A stretch of 64,000 nucleotides of DNA from Rasiella rasia (GCF_011044175.1 NZ_CP049057.1:2991501-3055500); one strand, 5' to 3'; counted from the first letter of the stretch, positions 1-10,614 are shown. The notes: generated by a model not told the origin, from the letters alone. Numbers and translations: made by a program.

Positions 1-1094
1 CCAACGCCTTCGCTAGAATAAAATCCAGCAGCCGGAGCTACCATAATTGTTTCGCCATCTACATCAAACACTTCTAAAAGCCATTGCGCAAAAGCGTCAC
101 TATCTTTTATAGGTAATTGAGCAATGCAATAGAATGCTCCTTTTGGATGGCCTACTTGTACTCCTGGAATTTCTTCCAAAAGTTTTACCAACGTGTCGCG
201 CCTTTCTTTGTATTCTTCAATAACATTGTCGAAATAGCTTTGAGGCGTATTTAAGGCAGCTTCACTCGCAATTTGAGCAAATGTGGGCGGACTAAGCCTT
301 GCCTGAGCAAATTTTAGAGCTGTTTGTATCACGGTAGCGTTTTTAGACACAAAACAACCAATACGTGCTCCGCACATGCTGTATCGCTTAGAAACAGAAT
401 CTATAATAATTCCGTTTTCTGCCATGCCCTCAAGTTCAAGAATTGAAACATGTTTTAGGCCGTCGTAAGTAAATTCTCGGTACACTTCATCGGCTATCAA
501 AAATAGATCGTGCTTTTTTACAATTGCTGCCAAGGTTTCTAACTCTTCTCTTGAATAAAGATATCCTGTAGGATTCCCTGGATTGCAAATTAATATCGCC
601 TTTGTTTTTGGTGTTATTAGTTTTTCAAATTCTGAAATAGGAGGTAATGCAAAGTTATTTTCAATTTTTGAAATTACAGGAACAATTGTTACTCCACTCG
701 CTGTAGCGAAACCGTTATAATTGGCATAAAAAGGTTCGGGTATAATAATTTCATCGCCTTGATCTGCAATGGTGCCCATGGCAAATAAGAGCGCCTCGCT
801 ACCCCCAGTAGTAACCACAATATCTTTTGCGGCTACCATGATATTATTCCGTTTGTAGTAATCGGCAATTTTTTCTCGATAAGGCTCAGATCCCTCAGAT
901 CGCGTATACGCCAAAATTTCTAGGGAGTGATGTGCAACAGCGTCCATTGCAATTTTCGGACTTTTAATATCGGGTTGCCCTATGTTGAGGTGGTAAACTG
1001 TTTTTTTCTGTTTATAGGCCATTTCGGCAAAAGGAACCAATTTTCTTATTGGCGATTCGGGCATTCGTGCACCCTTTGAAGACACTGCTGGCAT
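1..1094 (-). CDS. Pyridoxal-phosphate aminotransferase (class I/II), C-terminus cut by window edge
   Basis: The minus-strand frame is open from an ATG at 1094 to the window edge, so the C-terminus is missing. About 364 residues are visible. They match the fold-type I aspartate-aminotransferase-like family: an N-terminal YHLNIGQPDI segment, a TGGSEAL cofactor-phosphate segment, the NPGNPTG motif, ADEVYREF with the PLP-contacting Asp/Tyr, and SVSKRYSMCGARIGC, whose Lys is the expected Schiff-base residue. Such enzymes move amino groups between amino acids and 2-oxo acids in the cytoplasm. Substrate cannot be told from this sequence; aspartate or another amino acid is possible. It is divergent from the aspartyl protease gene at 1189, with about 95 bases between the starts. 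Confidence 0.9.
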   Translation of the reverse strand, partial: MPAVSSKGARMPESPIRKLVPFAEMAYKQKKTVYHLNIGQPDIKSPKIAMDAVAHHSLEILAYTRSEGSEPYREKIADYYKRNNIMVAAKDIVVTTGGSEALLFAMGTIADQGDEIIIPEPFYANYNGFATASGVTIVPVISKIENNFALPPISEFEKLITPKTKAILICNPGNPTGYLYSREELETLAAIVKKHDLFLIADEVYREFTYDGLKHVSILELEGMAENGIIIDSVSKRYSMCGARIGCFVSKNATVIQTALKFAQARLSPPTFAQIASEAALNTPQSYFDNVIEEYKERRDTLVKLLEEIPGVQVGHPKGAFYCIAQLPIKDSDAFAQWLLEVFDVDGETIMVAPAAGFYSSEGV

Positions 1095-1188
1095 AAGATT
1101 GTTATTAGAAAACAAAGTTGCGAAATATATTCCATAAATACACGTATTGATACGAGTGTTGCTGCTTTTTTTCTTTATCTTGGAAGTG

Positions 1189-2541
1189 ATGGTTTATGAA
1201 TTAAAAAAACAGCGTATCTACGTACTTCTATGCGTGATGTTCTTGCTTGGGTCTTGGTGCAGTGCTCAGGACGGTTTTTTGTTACCTACAAACGTTAAAA
1301 AGAATCGCATAAAGTTTGAGCTTGTAAACAATTTGGTAATTGTTCCAGTAGAATTAAACGGAACTAAATTATCTTTTTTATTAGATACAGGGGTTAATAC
1401 ATCGTTGTTGTTTAGCGTTGCTGAAAATGATTCATTAGAATTAAATAATGCTGTGCCTACAAAAATTAGAGGCTTAGGTGAAGGTGGTAGTGTTGAAGCG
1501 CTAAGAAGTATGCATAATACCTTACAAGTGGGAAAAGCTGTAGATAAAAGTCATTCGTTATATGTGGTTTTTGACGAATCGCTTAACTTTTCACCTAGAA
1601 TGGGGGTGCCAGTACATGGTATTTTGGGGTATGATTTCTTTAAAAATTTTATTGTTAAAATAGATTATGTTTCGAATGTGCTAACACTTTACAATCCTGA
1701 TCACATATCAGAAAATCCTTGCAGAAAGTGTGAAGAATTTGAGCTTTCATTTTATGCAAATAAACCCTTTTTAAACGTTAAAATTTCCGAAGAACTAGGA
1801 CTAAGCAATGCCTTGTTGCTTATAGATTCTGGTTCCAGCGATGCCTTATGGATTTTTCGAGAAGACGCCCATATTACTGAAATGCCTAAAAATTACTTTG
1901 AAGATTATTTAGGGCTCGGGTTAAGTGGTAGTATCTTCGGAAAGCGTTCTAAAATTGATGCGCTTCAGATAGGTGTCTATGACCTCACAAAGGTGAGTAC
2001 GTCATTTCCTGATGAAAACGCAATTAAGAACATTGTGTTTTTTAAACAAAGGGAAGGGAGTCTTGGCGCTGCAGTACTAAAAAGGTTTACGGTGTATTTT
2101 GATTATAAGAACCAAAGAATGTACTTAAAAAAGAATAGTAATTTTAAGAAACCCTTTTACTACAACATGGCTGGGATTGTCTTAGCTCACGATGGTACGG
2201 TTACCGTGAAAGATGTGCAAGATTATAGAAGTGGTTCCTTCAATTTAAATAAAAGCAATCATAATAATGTTGCTGTTTCTTTACCTGTTAACGCTAGCTA
2301 CAATTTTTTTCTTACACCTCGTATTGTCGTAGCAGAATTACGGGCAGATTCTCCTGCAGCCAAAGCGGGTGTTGAAAAAGGCGATACTATCCTTGAAATT
2401 AACGGAAAACCGGTTTACAAACAAAAACTTTACGAGCTTACGGCCTTTTTTAGCTCTAAAGCGGGGAAGACGGTTCATTTGCTTATTGAGCGAAATGGAG
2501 CTACATTAAAGAAGAAATTTATACTTACAAAAGTGCTATAA
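1189..2541 (+). CDS. Secreted retropepsin-like aspartyl protease with C-terminal PDZ domain
   Basis: 450 residues from ATG at 1189. An in-frame TTG at 1147 would add 14 residues ahead of the signal peptide and is less likely. A charged start (KKQR) then a hydrophobic stretch ending near CSAQ looks like a signal peptide. Two aspartyl-protease half-domains are visible: LLDTGVNTSLL early and LLIDSGSSDALW midway, each with the D[TS]G catalytic motif. A PDZ domain follows near the C-terminus (ADSPAAKAGVEKGDTILEIN). This layout matches the PDZ aspartyl protease family common in Bacteroidota. Probable location is periplasm or cell surface; the substrate is unknown. An intrinsic terminator follows directly. 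Confidence 0.85.
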   Translation: MVYELKKQRIYVLLCVMFLLGSWCSAQDGFLLPTNVKKNRIKFELVNNLVIVPVELNGTKLSFLLDTGVNTSLLFSVAENDSLELNNAVPTKIRGLGEGGSVEALRSMHNTLQVGKAVDKSHSLYVVFDESLNFSPRMGVPVHGILGYDFFKNFIVKIDYVSNVLTLYNPDHISENPCRKCEEFELSFYANKPFLNVKISEELGLSNALLLIDSGSSDALWIFREDAHITEMPKNYFEDYLGLGLSGSIFGKRSKIDALQIGVYDLTKVSTSFPDENAIKNIVFFKQREGSLGAAVLKRFTVYFDYKNQRMYLKKNSNFKKPFYYNMAGIVLAHDGTVTVKDVQDYRSGSFNLNKSNHNNVAVSLPVNASYNFFLTPRIVVAELRADSPAAKAGVEKGDTILEINGKPVYKQKLYELTAFFSSKAGKTVHLLIERNGATLKKKFILTKVL

Positions 2542-2542
2542 A

Positions 2543-2570
2543 AAAAGCCGACTCGTAAGAATCGGCTTTA
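2543..2570. terminator. Intrinsic terminator between convergent genes
   Basis: Stem AAAGCCGA / TCGGCTTT around a 10-base loop directly after the stop at 2541. An A-run precedes it, so it could also end transcription from the convergent minus-strand gene at 2590-2979. Confidence 0.8.
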
Positions 2571-2589
2571 TAATTTGTTGGATGCTAAT

Positions 2590-2979
2590 TTATTGCATTA
2601 CGCTTTGTCCTGCCGGTAAAACTTCACCCTTAATTTTTAGCGCTTTAACAGGTTCGTCTGCATTAGAATATACCGTAACGGTTTTTCTAATAGGACCTAC
2701 CTTGTTTTGTGTATCATACTTTACTTCAATTTGACCAGTTTCTCCAGGGGCTACAGCTCCTTTTGGCTTTTTTGGAATTGTACAACCACAGCTAGATTTC
2801 ACGTCACTTACAATAAGTGGTTGATCTCCAACATTTGTGAATTCAAACACACGAACTCCGTCGCTTCCTTTAGCTACTTTACCGTAGTCAATTGTTTCAG
2901 TTTTAAATTTAAATTTTGCTTGCGCATTCATTGAAACTCCCGCAAGAAGTACTACTGCTATAAGTAATAGATTTTTCAT
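2590..2979 (-). CDS. DUF1573 domain secreted protein
   Basis: 129 residues. An N-terminal signal peptide (MKNLLLIAVVLLAGVSMNAQA) is followed by one DUF1573 domain. The family pattern is clear: IDYGKVAKGSDGVRVFEFTN, then the SSCGCTIP motif with paired cysteines, and a GEVLP ending. The domain is an Ig-like beta-sandwich found singly or repeated in secreted Bacteroidota proteins; its role is not known. The gene stands alone, divergent from valS and convergent with the aspartyl protease gene. Confidence 0.88.
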   Translation of the reverse strand: MKNLLLIAVVLLAGVSMNAQAKFKFKTETIDYGKVAKGSDGVRVFEFTNVGDQPLIVSDVKSSCGCTIPKKPKGAVAPGETGQIEVKYDTQNKVGPIRKTVTVYSNADEPVKALKIKGEVLPAGQSVMQ

Positions 2980-3076
2980 AATTTCTAAGATTTTGGTCAG
3001 GCTAATGTAGGCATTTGTTACATTTCCTGCAAACTAAGTTATTCACTTTGTGATTTTATAATAGGCCAATAATACC

Positions 3077-3084
3077 TACTTTTG
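3077..3084 (+). promoter_or_regulatory. -7 box of the valS promoter
   Basis: TACTTTTG fits TAnnTTTG exactly and lies 29 bases before the valS ATG. No convincing -33 element at the usual spacing was seen. Confidence 0.55.
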
Positions 3085-3113
3085 TACCCTTATTTCAAAA
3101 ATCAGACCAAACT

Positions 3114-5744
3114 ATGGCACTAGCAGCAAAATATGATGCGCAATCGGTTGAAGACAAATGGTATAGCTACTGGATGGAGCAGGGATATTTTCATTCAGAA
3201 GTGAATGAAAAAGAAGCGTATACCATCGTAATTCCGCCGCCAAACGTCACAGGAGTGCTGCATATGGGGCATATGCTTAATAATACCTTACAGGATGTAC
3301 TTATTCGTAGAGCGCGTCTAAAAGGCTTTAACGCGTGTTGGGTACCAGGAACAGACCACGCATCTATTGCAACAGAGGCAAAGGTGGTTGCAAAATTAAA
3401 AGCAGAAGGAATTGATAAAGATGACCTTACCCGAGAAGAGTTTTTAGAACATGCTTGGGAATGGACCCATAAACACGGGGGTATTATTTTAGAACAACTA
3501 AAAAAACTTGGGGCCTCGTGCGATTGGGAACGTACAAAGTTTACGATGGATGAAGATCTGTCTAAATCTGTAATCAAGGTTTTTGTAGATCTCTACAATA
3601 AGGGGAAGGTATACAGAGGATACCGCATGGTTAATTGGGACCCACAGGCAAAAACTACGCTGAGCGATGAAGAAGTAAACTATGTAGAGAAGCAAGGAAA
3701 TTTATATTATTTAAATTATAAAATTGAGGGTTCTACAGACCATTTAACAATAGCTACAACACGTCCAGAAACAATTTTGGGCGATACTGCCATTTGTATC
3801 AATCCGAATGACGATCGTTTTAAGCATTTAAAAGGTAAAAAGGCAATTGTACCTATTTGTAATCGCGCCATTCCAATTATTGAAGATACTTATGTAGATA
3901 TGGAGTTTGGTACGGGTTGCTTAAAAGTAACGCCTGCTCACGATGAGAATGATAAAATATTAGGAGATACGCATAAGCTGGAAGTAATCGATATTTTTAA
4001 TGACGACGCTACGTTAAATAGCTTCGGAATGCATTATGAAGGCAAAGACCGTTTTGTTGCGCGTAAAGAAATTGTAGCCGAGCTTACCGAAATGGGCGTT
4101 CTTGCTAAAACGGAACAACACAACAATAAAATTGGTACCAGCGAACGTACGGGTGCGGTAATTGAGCCGAAATTAAGCGACCAGTGGTTTTTGAGTATGA
4201 AAGACTTGGCGCAACCAGCATTAGACGCTGTGTTAGAAAAAGATGTGAATCTTGTGCCTGAAAAATTTGTAAATACCTACCGTCACTGGATGGAGAACGT
4301 TCGCGATTGGAACATCTCGCGTCAATTGTGGTGGGGGCATCAAATTCCGGCATATTTCTATGGCGATGGTAAAGAAGATTTTGTTGTTGCTGAAACAATA
4401 GAAGCTGCACTACCGTTGGCAAAGGAAAAAGCGCAGAATGATAGTTTAACCATATCAGACTTACAACAAGACCCTGACGCCTTAGACACGTGGTTTTCTT
4501 CTTGGTTGTGGCCAATTAGCGTTTTTAACGGAATACTTGAACCCGAAAATGAAGAGATTAATTATTACTACCCTACAAACGATTTAGTAACGGCACCAGA
4601 AATTTTATTTTTCTGGGTAGCCAGAATGATTATTGCAGGGTACGAATACCGTGGGGAGAAACCGTTTACAAATGTATATCTCACAGGTATCGTACGTGAT
4701 AAACAGCGTAGAAAAATGAGTAAAAGTTTGGGGAATTCTCCAGACCCTATTGAGCTTATGAACCAATACGGGGCAGATGGCGTACGTGTAGGTATGTTAC
4801 TAAGCTCACCAGCAGGAAACGATTTAATGTTCGACGAAGATTTATGTAAGCAGGGGAGTGGCTTTGTAAATAAAATATGGAATGCCTATCGATTAATTGA
4901 CGGCTGGGAAGTTTCAGAAACTGAGAAAGATACAGAAGCTGCTGCTATCGCTATAAAGTGGTACCAAAACAAGTTTCAGAAAGTATTGGTAGAGATTGAA
5001 GATCATTATAGCAAATACAGAATAAGTGACGCTCTAATGGCCACTTATAAACTTATTTGGGACGATTTCTGTTCGTGGTTGCTTGAAATGGTAAAGCCTG
5101 AATACGGAAAACCAATCGCAGCTACCACATATAAGCAAGTACTTTCAATTCTTGAAGAAAACTTAAAGGTTTTGCATCCTTTTGTGCCTTTTATTTCTGA
5201 AGAAATTTGGCAACATATTACAGAGCGTACTTCTGAAGAAGCTTTAATTGTGTCTACATGGCCTAAAGCCGAAACTTTTGATGAATCTTTTATACAGGAA
5301 TTTGAATTTGCTGCGGAAGTAATTTCAGGTATTCGAACCATTCGAAAACAAAAGAATATTTCATTCAAGGATAGTATTGACTTGTCTGTAATAAATAATG
5401 AAAAAGCTTCGACTAATTTTGACGCTGTGATCTCTAAATTAGGAAAGATAGCTACCCTTAGCTATACTACCGAAGCTGTGGAAGGCGCTTTAACCTTTAG
5501 AGTAAAATCTAATGAATATTTTGTTCCTATTGCAGGTGCAATTAACGTAGAGGAAGAAATAGCTAAACTTTCCGAAGAACTAGCATATACCGAAGGGTTC
5601 TTGAAAAGTGTTCAGAAAAAACTAAGCAATGAACGTTTTGTTGCGGGTGCTCCAGAGCAGGTGGTTGCTGTTGAAAAGCGTAAAGAAGCAGATGCACTAG
5701 CCAAAATTGAAACGATTAAGGCGAGTTTAAAAGGGTTGCAATAA
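3114..5744 (+). CDS. valS: Valine--tRNA ligase
   Basis: 876 residues, normal length for bacterial ValRS. Class I signatures are present: HMGH at residues 50-53 (HIGH motif) within [17 protein letters not shown], and KMSKS at residues 534-538. The connective-peptide editing region contains [13 protein letters not shown] and the [15 protein letters not shown] stretch used to hydrolyse mischarged Thr-tRNA(Val). The C-terminus is a charged coiled coil ([20 protein letters not shown]), the tRNA-binding arm. It charges tRNA(Val) in the cytoplasm. It appears to be transcribed alone from the TACTTTTG promoter and is convergent with the acyl-CoA-binding protein gene. Confidence 0.98.
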   Translation: MALAAKYDAQSVEDKWYSYWMEQGYFHSEVNEKEAYTIVIPPPNVTGVLHMGHMLNNTLQDVLIRRARLKGFNACWVPGTDHASIATEAKVVAKLKAEGIDKDDLTREEFLEHAWEWTHKHGGIILEQLKKLGASCDWERTKFTMDEDLSKSVIKVFVDLYNKGKVYRGYRMVNWDPQAKTTLSDEEVNYVEKQGNLYYLNYKIEGSTDHLTIATTRPETILGDTAICINPNDDRFKHLKGKKAIVPICNRAIPIIEDTYVDMEFGTGCLKVTPAHDENDKILGDTHKLEVIDIFNDDATLNSFGMHYEGKDRFVARKEIVAELTEMGVLAKTEQHNNKIGTSERTGAVIEPKLSDQWFLSMKDLAQPALDAVLEKDVNLVPEKFVNTYRHWMENVRDWNISRQLWWGHQIPAYFYGDGKEDFVVAETIEAALPLAKEKAQNDSLTISDLQQDPDALDTWFSSWLWPISVFNGILEPENEEINYYYPTNDLVTAPEILFFWVARMIIAGYEYRGEKPFTNVYLTGIVRDKQRRKMSKSLGNSPDPIELMNQYGADGVRVGMLLSSPAGNDLMFDEDLCKQGSGFVNKIWNAYRLIDGWEVSETEKDTEAAAIAIKWYQNKFQKVLVEIEDHYSKYRISDALMATYKLIWDDFCSWLLEMVKPEYGKPIAATTYKQVLSILEENLKVLHPFVPFISEEIWQHITERTSEEALIVSTWPKAETFDESFIQEFEFAAEVISGIRTIRKQKNISFKDSIDLSVINNEKASTNFDAVISKLGKIATLSYTTEAVEGALTFRVKSNEYFVPIAGAINVEEEIAKLSEELAYTEGFLKSVQKKLSNERFVAGAPEQVVAVEKRKEADALAKIETIKASLKGLQ

Positions 5745-5754
5745 ATCTTGAATT

Positions 5755-6021
5755 TTACTTTCGATATAAAAAATACTGATTAACAGTATCTATGTAGGCT
5801 TGCTTTGCTTGGTCTTCTGTCATATCTCTATTCTGAAAGAGCGCGTTTGTTTTAAAAGCACTTATCAACGGCTTACCACTGCTTGGTCGATTTTCACTAT
5901 TTGTAGCTCTTTTGTAGTAAGCATAGAGGCGCAGTAAAACATCTGCAGGAAATGGCTCTGTATGCTCATTGATGCTTTGCACAGCTTTATTAAAGGCGAT
6001 ATCTAGCGCTTCGGAAGTCAT
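5755..6021 (-). CDS. Acyl-CoA-binding protein
   Basis: 88 residues, the usual size for an ACBP four-helix bundle. Family features are visible: LDIAFNKAVQSI at the start, LLRLYAYYKRAT in the middle, and an AKQAYIDTVNQYF end. ACBPs bind long-chain acyl-CoA esters in the cytoplasm. It is the last gene of an apparent minus-strand run LUD protein - cdsA - psd - ACBP, four bases after psd, which fits a role in phospholipid precursor handling. Confidence 0.88.
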   Translation of the reverse strand: MTSEALDIAFNKAVQSINEHTEPFPADVLLRLYAYYKRATNSENRPSSGKPLISAFKTNALFQNRDMTEDQAKQAYIDTVNQYFLYRK

Positions 6022-6025
6022 TAAT

Positions 6026-6676
6026 TTATTGTTCGGCTAAGACAGAAATGCCTCCTTTTACTTTTTGATTTAGTGCTACATTAATTTTGGTCCCAATGGG
6101 AAGGTAAATATCTACTCTAGATCCAAACTTTATAAAACCACTATCGTCTGCTTGAACAGCAATATCACCTTCCTTAGCATAATTTACAATGCGTTTGGCA
6201 AGTGCTCCTGCAATTTGTCTATGCAAGACATCTCCAAATTTTTCAGACTTAACAACAACTGTGGTACGTTCGTTTTCTTCACTCGATTTAGGATGCCAAG
6301 CTACTAAATACTTACCAGGGTGGTATTTGCTATACACTATTGGGCCACCTACAGGATAACGGGTTACGTGAACGTTTATTGGCGACATAAATACTGAAAC
6401 TTGTAATCGCTTGTCTTTAAAGTATTCTTTTTCGAAAACCTCTTCAATAACCACTACTTTTCCATCTACTGGCGATAGTACCTGATTTGCATTAAGAGAA
6501 AAATGTCGTTTCGGATTTCTAAAAAATTGAAGAATTAGTATTAAAAATACGATAAGTACGAGGATAATACCTCCTCGGTAGTATTGATTGCCTACAAAAT
6601 GATTTGCAACTAAGCTAAGAACAGCGACTATCGCAAATGTGATTAAAATAATTTTATAGCCTTCTTTATGAAACAT
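6026..6676 (-). CDS. psd: Phosphatidylserine decarboxylase (short type)
   Basis: 216 residues, the short form without the long N-terminal region of E. coli Psd. Two hydrophobic segments near the N-terminus (residues about 8-50) anchor it to the membrane. Then come LSPVDGKVV, the SPINVHVTRYPVGG stretch, and FIKFGSRVD near the C-terminus; the Gly-Ser there is the expected self-cleavage site that creates the pyruvoyl group. It makes phosphatidylethanolamine. The start overlaps the end of cdsA by 11 bases, indicating one transcript with the CDP-diacylglycerol synthase two steps upstream in the pathway. Confidence 0.95.
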   Translation of the reverse strand: MFHKEGYKIILITFAIVAVLSLVANHFVGNQYYRGGIILVLIVFLILILQFFRNPKRHFSLNANQVLSPVDGKVVVIEEVFEKEYFKDKRLQVSVFMSPINVHVTRYPVGGPIVYSKYHPGKYLVAWHPKSSEENERTTVVVKSEKFGDVLHRQIAGALAKRIVNYAKEGDIAVQADDSGFIKFGSRVDIYLPIGTKINVALNQKVKGGISVLAEQ

Positions 6677-7469
6677 AATCTACTATTAATAAAAATGCGT
6701 AAATAAATGGACTCGCATATATAATGCTGTCTAATCGATCGTAAATTCCGCCATGTCCGGGCATTAAATTTCCGCTGTCTTTTACACCCGCTTGTCGCTT
6801 AAATTTCGATTGAATTAAATCTCCTACTGTCCCAAATATGGAAGCGATAAGCGCTAAACAAATCCAAACCCATAATGGAAACACATCTGTGTACTTAAAG
6901 ATAATAAATGCTGCTAAAATACCACCAGCGATGCCTCCTAAAAATCCTTCAACAGTTTTTTTGGGAGATATACGTTCCAATAATTTATGCTTTCCGAAGT
7001 TTTTACCCACCAAATACGCTGCGCTATCGTTACTCCAAACAAGAAAGAATACACCTATAATTAACCCTGGTAAAAAGCTGTCTTGCTGGAATGGAATAAG
7101 TGTTAAGAAAACAAAACCACTAATAAGATAAAAAATAACCGTGATGTATTTCTTCTTTTCAAACATTGGGATTTTGCTGGTCCACAATACGTCCTTTAGC
7201 AAAAATAAATTGACAAAACAGGTTAGTATAAGGTACAGAAGAACTGCGTTATAGTCTAAAATGTTATAACTTAATACATAGAGGGCGGCTAAAAGAAGGC
7301 CATATGCGAGATAACTTTTAAGGTGTACTAGGCGTAAAAATTCTGAAAGTGTAATGCCACCCAGAATAAGGAAGAGTATCATGAACCATTCGTGTGAGGT
7401 GTACATCGAGAATACGATGATGGCCGCATACAGCAGTCCGGAGATGGTTCGAACGATAAGTTCTTTCAT
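6666..7469 (-). CDS. cdsA: Phosphatidate cytidylyltransferase (CDP-diacylglycerol synthase)
   Basis: 267 residues with seven or more hydrophobic segments. The CDP-DAG synthase signature is at the C-terminal side: SKFKRQAGVKDSGNLMPGHG followed by GIYDRLDS. Also present are DSAAYLVGKNFGKHKL and the SPKKTVEGFLGG motif. It converts phosphatidate and CTP to CDP-diacylglycerol at the inner membrane and feeds Psd through phosphatidylserine. It sits in an operon between the LUD protein gene (3 bases upstream) and psd (overlapping). Confidence 0.96.
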   Translation of the reverse strand: MKELIVRTISGLLYAAIIVFSMYTSHEWFMILFLILGGITLSEFLRLVHLKSYLAYGLLLAALYVLSYNILDYNAVLLYLILTCFVNLFLLKDVLWTSKIPMFEKKKYITVIFYLISGFVFLTLIPFQQDSFLPGLIIGVFFLVWSNDSAAYLVGKNFGKHKLLERISPKKTVEGFLGGIAGGILAAFIIFKYTDVFPLWVWICLALIASIFGTVGDLIQSKFKRQAGVKDSGNLMPGHGGIYDRLDSIIYASPFIYAFLLIVDYVS

Positions 7470-7472
7470 AAA

Positions 7473-8072
7473 TTATAGGTCTTCCAGTAGCAGCAAATAT
7501 AGGTTTTTTGTGCTACTTCCATAACTCATGAAGTCCTTTTCTTTTTCGCTTTCAAAGTCTTTAATAGTAGTGATATTGCTAGGTATTTTTCCTTTGCATT
7601 GGTTCTTTATAATACGAAGCCCTTCACTAATAGTATCAACTAATTGACTTGTGGTTGCAAAGATTACAACGTTATCGGGTAACTCGTGAAGTTTCTTCTC
7701 TTTCATCTGGTTAGACGACAACAAAATAGAACCGTTGGTTGCAACTAAACTTTCGCATGTAGAGAGAAAAAAAGTAGCATTGTTCTTTTTGGTGAAGGTT
7801 AGATTAAAGCCATCAAATCGAGAAGTGAGTTGCTCGTTAATACAGAACACCTCTTTTTCATACCAGTCGTTTTCTAACAAAATGTTGTCAAATACTTCAA
7901 GAAGCTCCTCAAGATTTTCACAATACAGAAATTTACCACCGTTTTTATTGAAGTTATAGGTGAATTTTTCATCTATTGGAAGTTTCTCTTCAGGGTAATA
8001 CTTCCCGTGATCGACTTTCTTCTTAGAAGCCGATTGCTTAGTAGTCTTTAGAAGTCTTTTAAACAGACTCAT
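7473..8072 (-). CDS. LUD domain protein (LutC/YkgG family)
   Basis: 199 residues. The C-terminal two thirds read as a LUD (lactate utilisation) domain: ATFFLSTCESLVATNGSILLSS, then the Pro-Asp-Asn strand and TTSQLVDTISEGL. The N-terminal 25 residues are Lys-rich. In lactate users the LUD domain occurs in LutB/LutC, but here no lutA or lutB lies nearby. The gene is instead first in the run with cdsA, psd and the acyl-CoA-binding protein, with its own -7 box. Its function in this setting is unclear. Confidence 0.8.
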   Translation of the reverse strand: MSLFKRLLKTTKQSASKKKVDHGKYYPEEKLPIDEKFTYNFNKNGGKFLYCENLEELLEVFDNILLENDWYEKEVFCINEQLTSRFDGFNLTFTKKNNATFFLSTCESLVATNGSILLSSNQMKEKKLHELPDNVVIFATTSQLVDTISEGLRIIKNQCKGKIPSNITTIKDFESEKEKDFMSYGSSTKNLYLLLLEDL

Positions 8073-8110
8073 ATAGCAATCTATTGAGGAATTTAGAGTA
8101 CGTTATTCTT

Positions 8111-8118
8111 CAAAGATA
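8111..8118 (-). promoter_or_regulatory. -7 box of the LUD-cdsA-psd-ACBP operon
   Basis: On the minus strand TATCTTTG fits TAnnTTTG, about 38 bases before the LUD gene start at 8072. It separates this operon from rsfS-ftsH upstream. Confidence 0.55.
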
Positions 8119-8177
8119 AAAAATCTAATGTGAAGTTATGTGCATCTTACTTAAACTTAACAAACTTACACCAAAAA

Positions 8178-10142
8178 TTACTCTTCTTCTTTTTCTATTG
8201 TTGGTTTAGTAAGTGGAATATCGACAGGTTTTTTAAAGGGTCGCTCTCCAAAAATACGCTCTAGGCTTTCTTTAAAAATAACCTCTTTTTCAAGTAATTC
8301 TTCTGCCAACAAGCTAAGCTTGTCTTTGTTGTCTTCCAATAATTTAATAGCACGTTGGTATTGCTCTTCTATGATTGCTGAAATTTCCTTATCGATCATT
8401 TCTGCAGTCTTTTCGCTATACGGCTTGCTAAAATTATAGTCAGATTGTCCCGATGAATCGTAATAGGTTAAGTTTCCAATTTTCTCATTTAAACCGTAAA
8501 TAGTTACCATCGCTCGTGCTTGTTTGGTCACTTTTTCTAAGTCGCTTAAAGCGCCAGTAGAGATTTTATTGAAAATTACCTTTTCTGCTGCACGGCCACC
8601 CATAGTAGCGCACATTTCGTCTAACATTTGCTCTGGACGCACAATAAGTCGTTCTTCAGGTAGATACCAAGCTGCACCTAGCGATTGTCCTCTAGGAACT
8701 ATGGTTACCTTCACTAATGGAGCTGCATGTTCTAGCATCCAACTCACCGTGGCATGACCAGCTTCATGAAAGGCAATTGCTTTTTTCTCATCTGGTGTAA
8801 TAATCTTGTTTTTCTTTTCTAATCCACCTACAATTCTATCTACAGCGTCTAAGAAATCTTGTTTTGTAACGGCTTTCTTTTCTTTTCTAGCTGCAATAAG
8901 AGCTGCCTCATTACATACATTGGCAATATCTGCTCCTGAAAACCCAGGAGTTTGCTTCGCTAAGAAATCTGTGTCTAGCGAATCATCCTGAACAATTGGG
9001 CGAAGGTGTACTTCAAATATTTCTTTACGTTCGCGTACATCTGGCAAGTCTACATAAATCTGTCTGTCAAAACGTCCAGCTCGCATTAAGGCTTTATCTA
9101 ATACATCTGCACGGTTGGTTGCTGCAACAACAATTACGTTGGTATTGGTTCCAAAGCCGTCCATTTCGGTTAGCAGCTGGTTAAGGGTGTTTTCACGTTC
9201 GTCGTTAGAGCCAGAGAAGTTGTTTTTTCCTCGTGCACGACCAATAGCGTCTATTTCGTCTATAAAAATAATAGAAGGTGATTTTTCTTTGGCTTGTTTG
9301 AATAGGTCTCGTACTCTTGAAGCACCTACTCCTACAAACATCTCCACAAAATCTGACCCAGAAAGCGAGAAAAAAGGTACTTGCGCTTCACCAGCCACGG
9401 CACGGGCAAGTAATGTTTTTCCTGTTCCTGGAGGACCTACTAACAATGCACCTTTTGGTATTTTACCCCCAAGCGAGGTGTATTTGTCAGGATTTTTTAA
9501 GAAATCTACTATTTCTTGTACTTCCTCTTTAGCTCCTTCAAGTCCGGCAACATCTTTAAATGAAGTTTTTACGTCGGTTTTTTCGTCAAATAGTTTCGCT
9601 TTAGACTTTCCGATATTAAAAATCTGCCCGCCTGCTCCGCCGCCTGCTCCGGCAGACATACGTCGCATAATGAAAATCCAAATACCAATAATTACCGCAA
9701 AAAAGATAATAGATGGTAGGAATTCGGCCAATAAATTAGTTTCTGTGTCCCAAACTATTTTTGTGGTTAAACCATTTTCGGCTTTGATTTGGTTTACGCT
9801 GTTTTCGAAGTTCTGTAAATCTCCAAACTCGAATTGATACGATGCCTCGTTGGCGCCTGGCGAAAGTAAACTATTACTGTTCTTTTTAGAATGCTCTTGT
9901 TTACTTTTTGCTTCTGGGGTAAGGTAAATTTTCGCTACTTTTTTGTTTACGATTTCAACCTTTTCAATATCGCCTTGCTTCAGAAATTTCTGAAAATCTG
10001 ACTGTGTCGTTTTCGCAGGCTGTGTTAATCCGCCGCTAAAAACTTGACTAAAAAGAATGACAACAATAAATATAATGGCATAAATCCAGATATAATTAAA
10101 TTTAGGCTTACGCACTTCGGGTTTCTTATTTTCTTTGGCCAT
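8178..10142 (-). CDS. ftsH: ATP-dependent zinc metalloprotease FtsH
   Basis: 654 residues, standard length. Two transmembrane segments (about residues 17-35 and 140-160) flank a periplasmic domain. The AAA+ domain shows Walker A GPPGTGKT at residues 236-243, Walker [12 protein letters not shown] near 291-301 and a pore loop [12 protein letters not shown]. The peptidase has the zinc motif HEAGH at 459-463. FtsH degrades membrane and regulatory proteins at the inner membrane. It follows rsfS by 15 bases on one transcript, a common arrangement in Bacteroidota. Confidence 0.98.
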   Translation of the reverse strand: MAKENKKPEVRKPKFNYIWIYAIIFIVVILFSQVFSGGLTQPAKTTQSDFQKFLKQGDIEKVEIVNKKVAKIYLTPEAKSKQEHSKKNSNSLLSPGANEASYQFEFGDLQNFENSVNQIKAENGLTTKIVWDTETNLLAEFLPSIIFFAVIIGIWIFIMRRMSAGAGGGAGGQIFNIGKSKAKLFDEKTDVKTSFKDVAGLEGAKEEVQEIVDFLKNPDKYTSLGGKIPKGALLVGPPGTGKTLLARAVAGEAQVPFFSLSGSDFVEMFVGVGASRVRDLFKQAKEKSPSIIFIDEIDAIGRARGKNNFSGSNDERENTLNQLLTEMDGFGTNTNVIVVAATNRADVLDKALMRAGRFDRQIYVDLPDVRERKEIFEVHLRPIVQDDSLDTDFLAKQTPGFSGADIANVCNEAALIAARKEKKAVTKQDFLDAVDRIVGGLEKKNKIITPDEKKAIAFHEAGHATVSWMLEHAAPLVKVTIVPRGQSLGAAWYLPEERLIVRPEQMLDEMCATMGGRAAEKVIFNKISTGALSDLEKVTKQARAMVTIYGLNEKIGNLTYYDSSGQSDYNFSKPYSEKTAEMIDKEISAIIEEQYQRAIKLLEDNKDKLSLLAEELLEKEVIFKESLERIFGERPFKKPVDIPLTKPTIEKEEE

Positions 10143-10157
10143 ACGGCGTTTTTCGTT

Positions 10158-10529
10158 TTAGTAAGTGGTTTCTATTTTTACAGTTTTTGCATCTCCCCAA
10201 AGGCCTTCAATATCGTAAAACTCACGAATATGTTTTTGAAATACGTGTACAACAACATGTACGTAATCCATTAATATCCATTCGGCGTTATCGGCTCCTT
10301 CAATGTTCCATGCTTTTTCATGGATGCTTTTACTAACTGTTTTTTGTATTGAATTTACAATGGCATTCACCTGTGTGTTTGAGGTTCCATCGCAGATAAT
10401 GAAGTAATCGCAAACGGTATTTTCAATCTCTCTAAGGTCCAGAATTTCAATATTTTGTCCCTTGACTTCTTCAATACCTTTAATAATGTGGGCAACAAGT
10501 ATGTCGGTTCCTGTTTCTTTTTCAGACAT
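10158..10529 (-). CDS. rsfS: Ribosome silencing factor RsfS
   Basis: 123 residues, RsfS/Iojap family. Typical stretches are EILDLREIENTVCDYFIICDG and a WILMDYVHVVVHVF segment before a Tyr-rich end. RsfS binds ribosomal protein L14 and blocks subunit joining when nutrients are short. First gene of the rsfS-ftsH pair, with a good -7 box upstream on the minus strand. Confidence 0.95.
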   Translation of the reverse strand: MSEKETGTDILVAHIIKGIEEVKGQNIEILDLREIENTVCDYFIICDGTSNTQVNAIVNSIQKTVSKSIHEKAWNIEGADNAEWILMDYVHVVVHVFQKHIREFYDIEGLWGDAKTVKIETTY

Positions 10530-10547
10530 TCAATTCTTTTATTTATG

Positions 10548-10555
10548 CAAAGTTA
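10548..10555 (-). promoter_or_regulatory. -7 box of rsfS-ftsH
   Basis: Minus-strand TAACTTTG, exact TAnnTTTG match, 18 bases before the rsfS ATG. Confidence 0.6.
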
Positions 10556-10614
10556 TCACTTTTTTGTTTCTTTAAGGCGATACTCGTGCGCAAGTACTAT
10601 ATAAATTAATTCTA

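Noticed and set aside
9115-9837. Plus-strand open frame of 240 codons
   Set aside because: It lies antisense within ftsH, has no family features, and ftsH is unmistakable.
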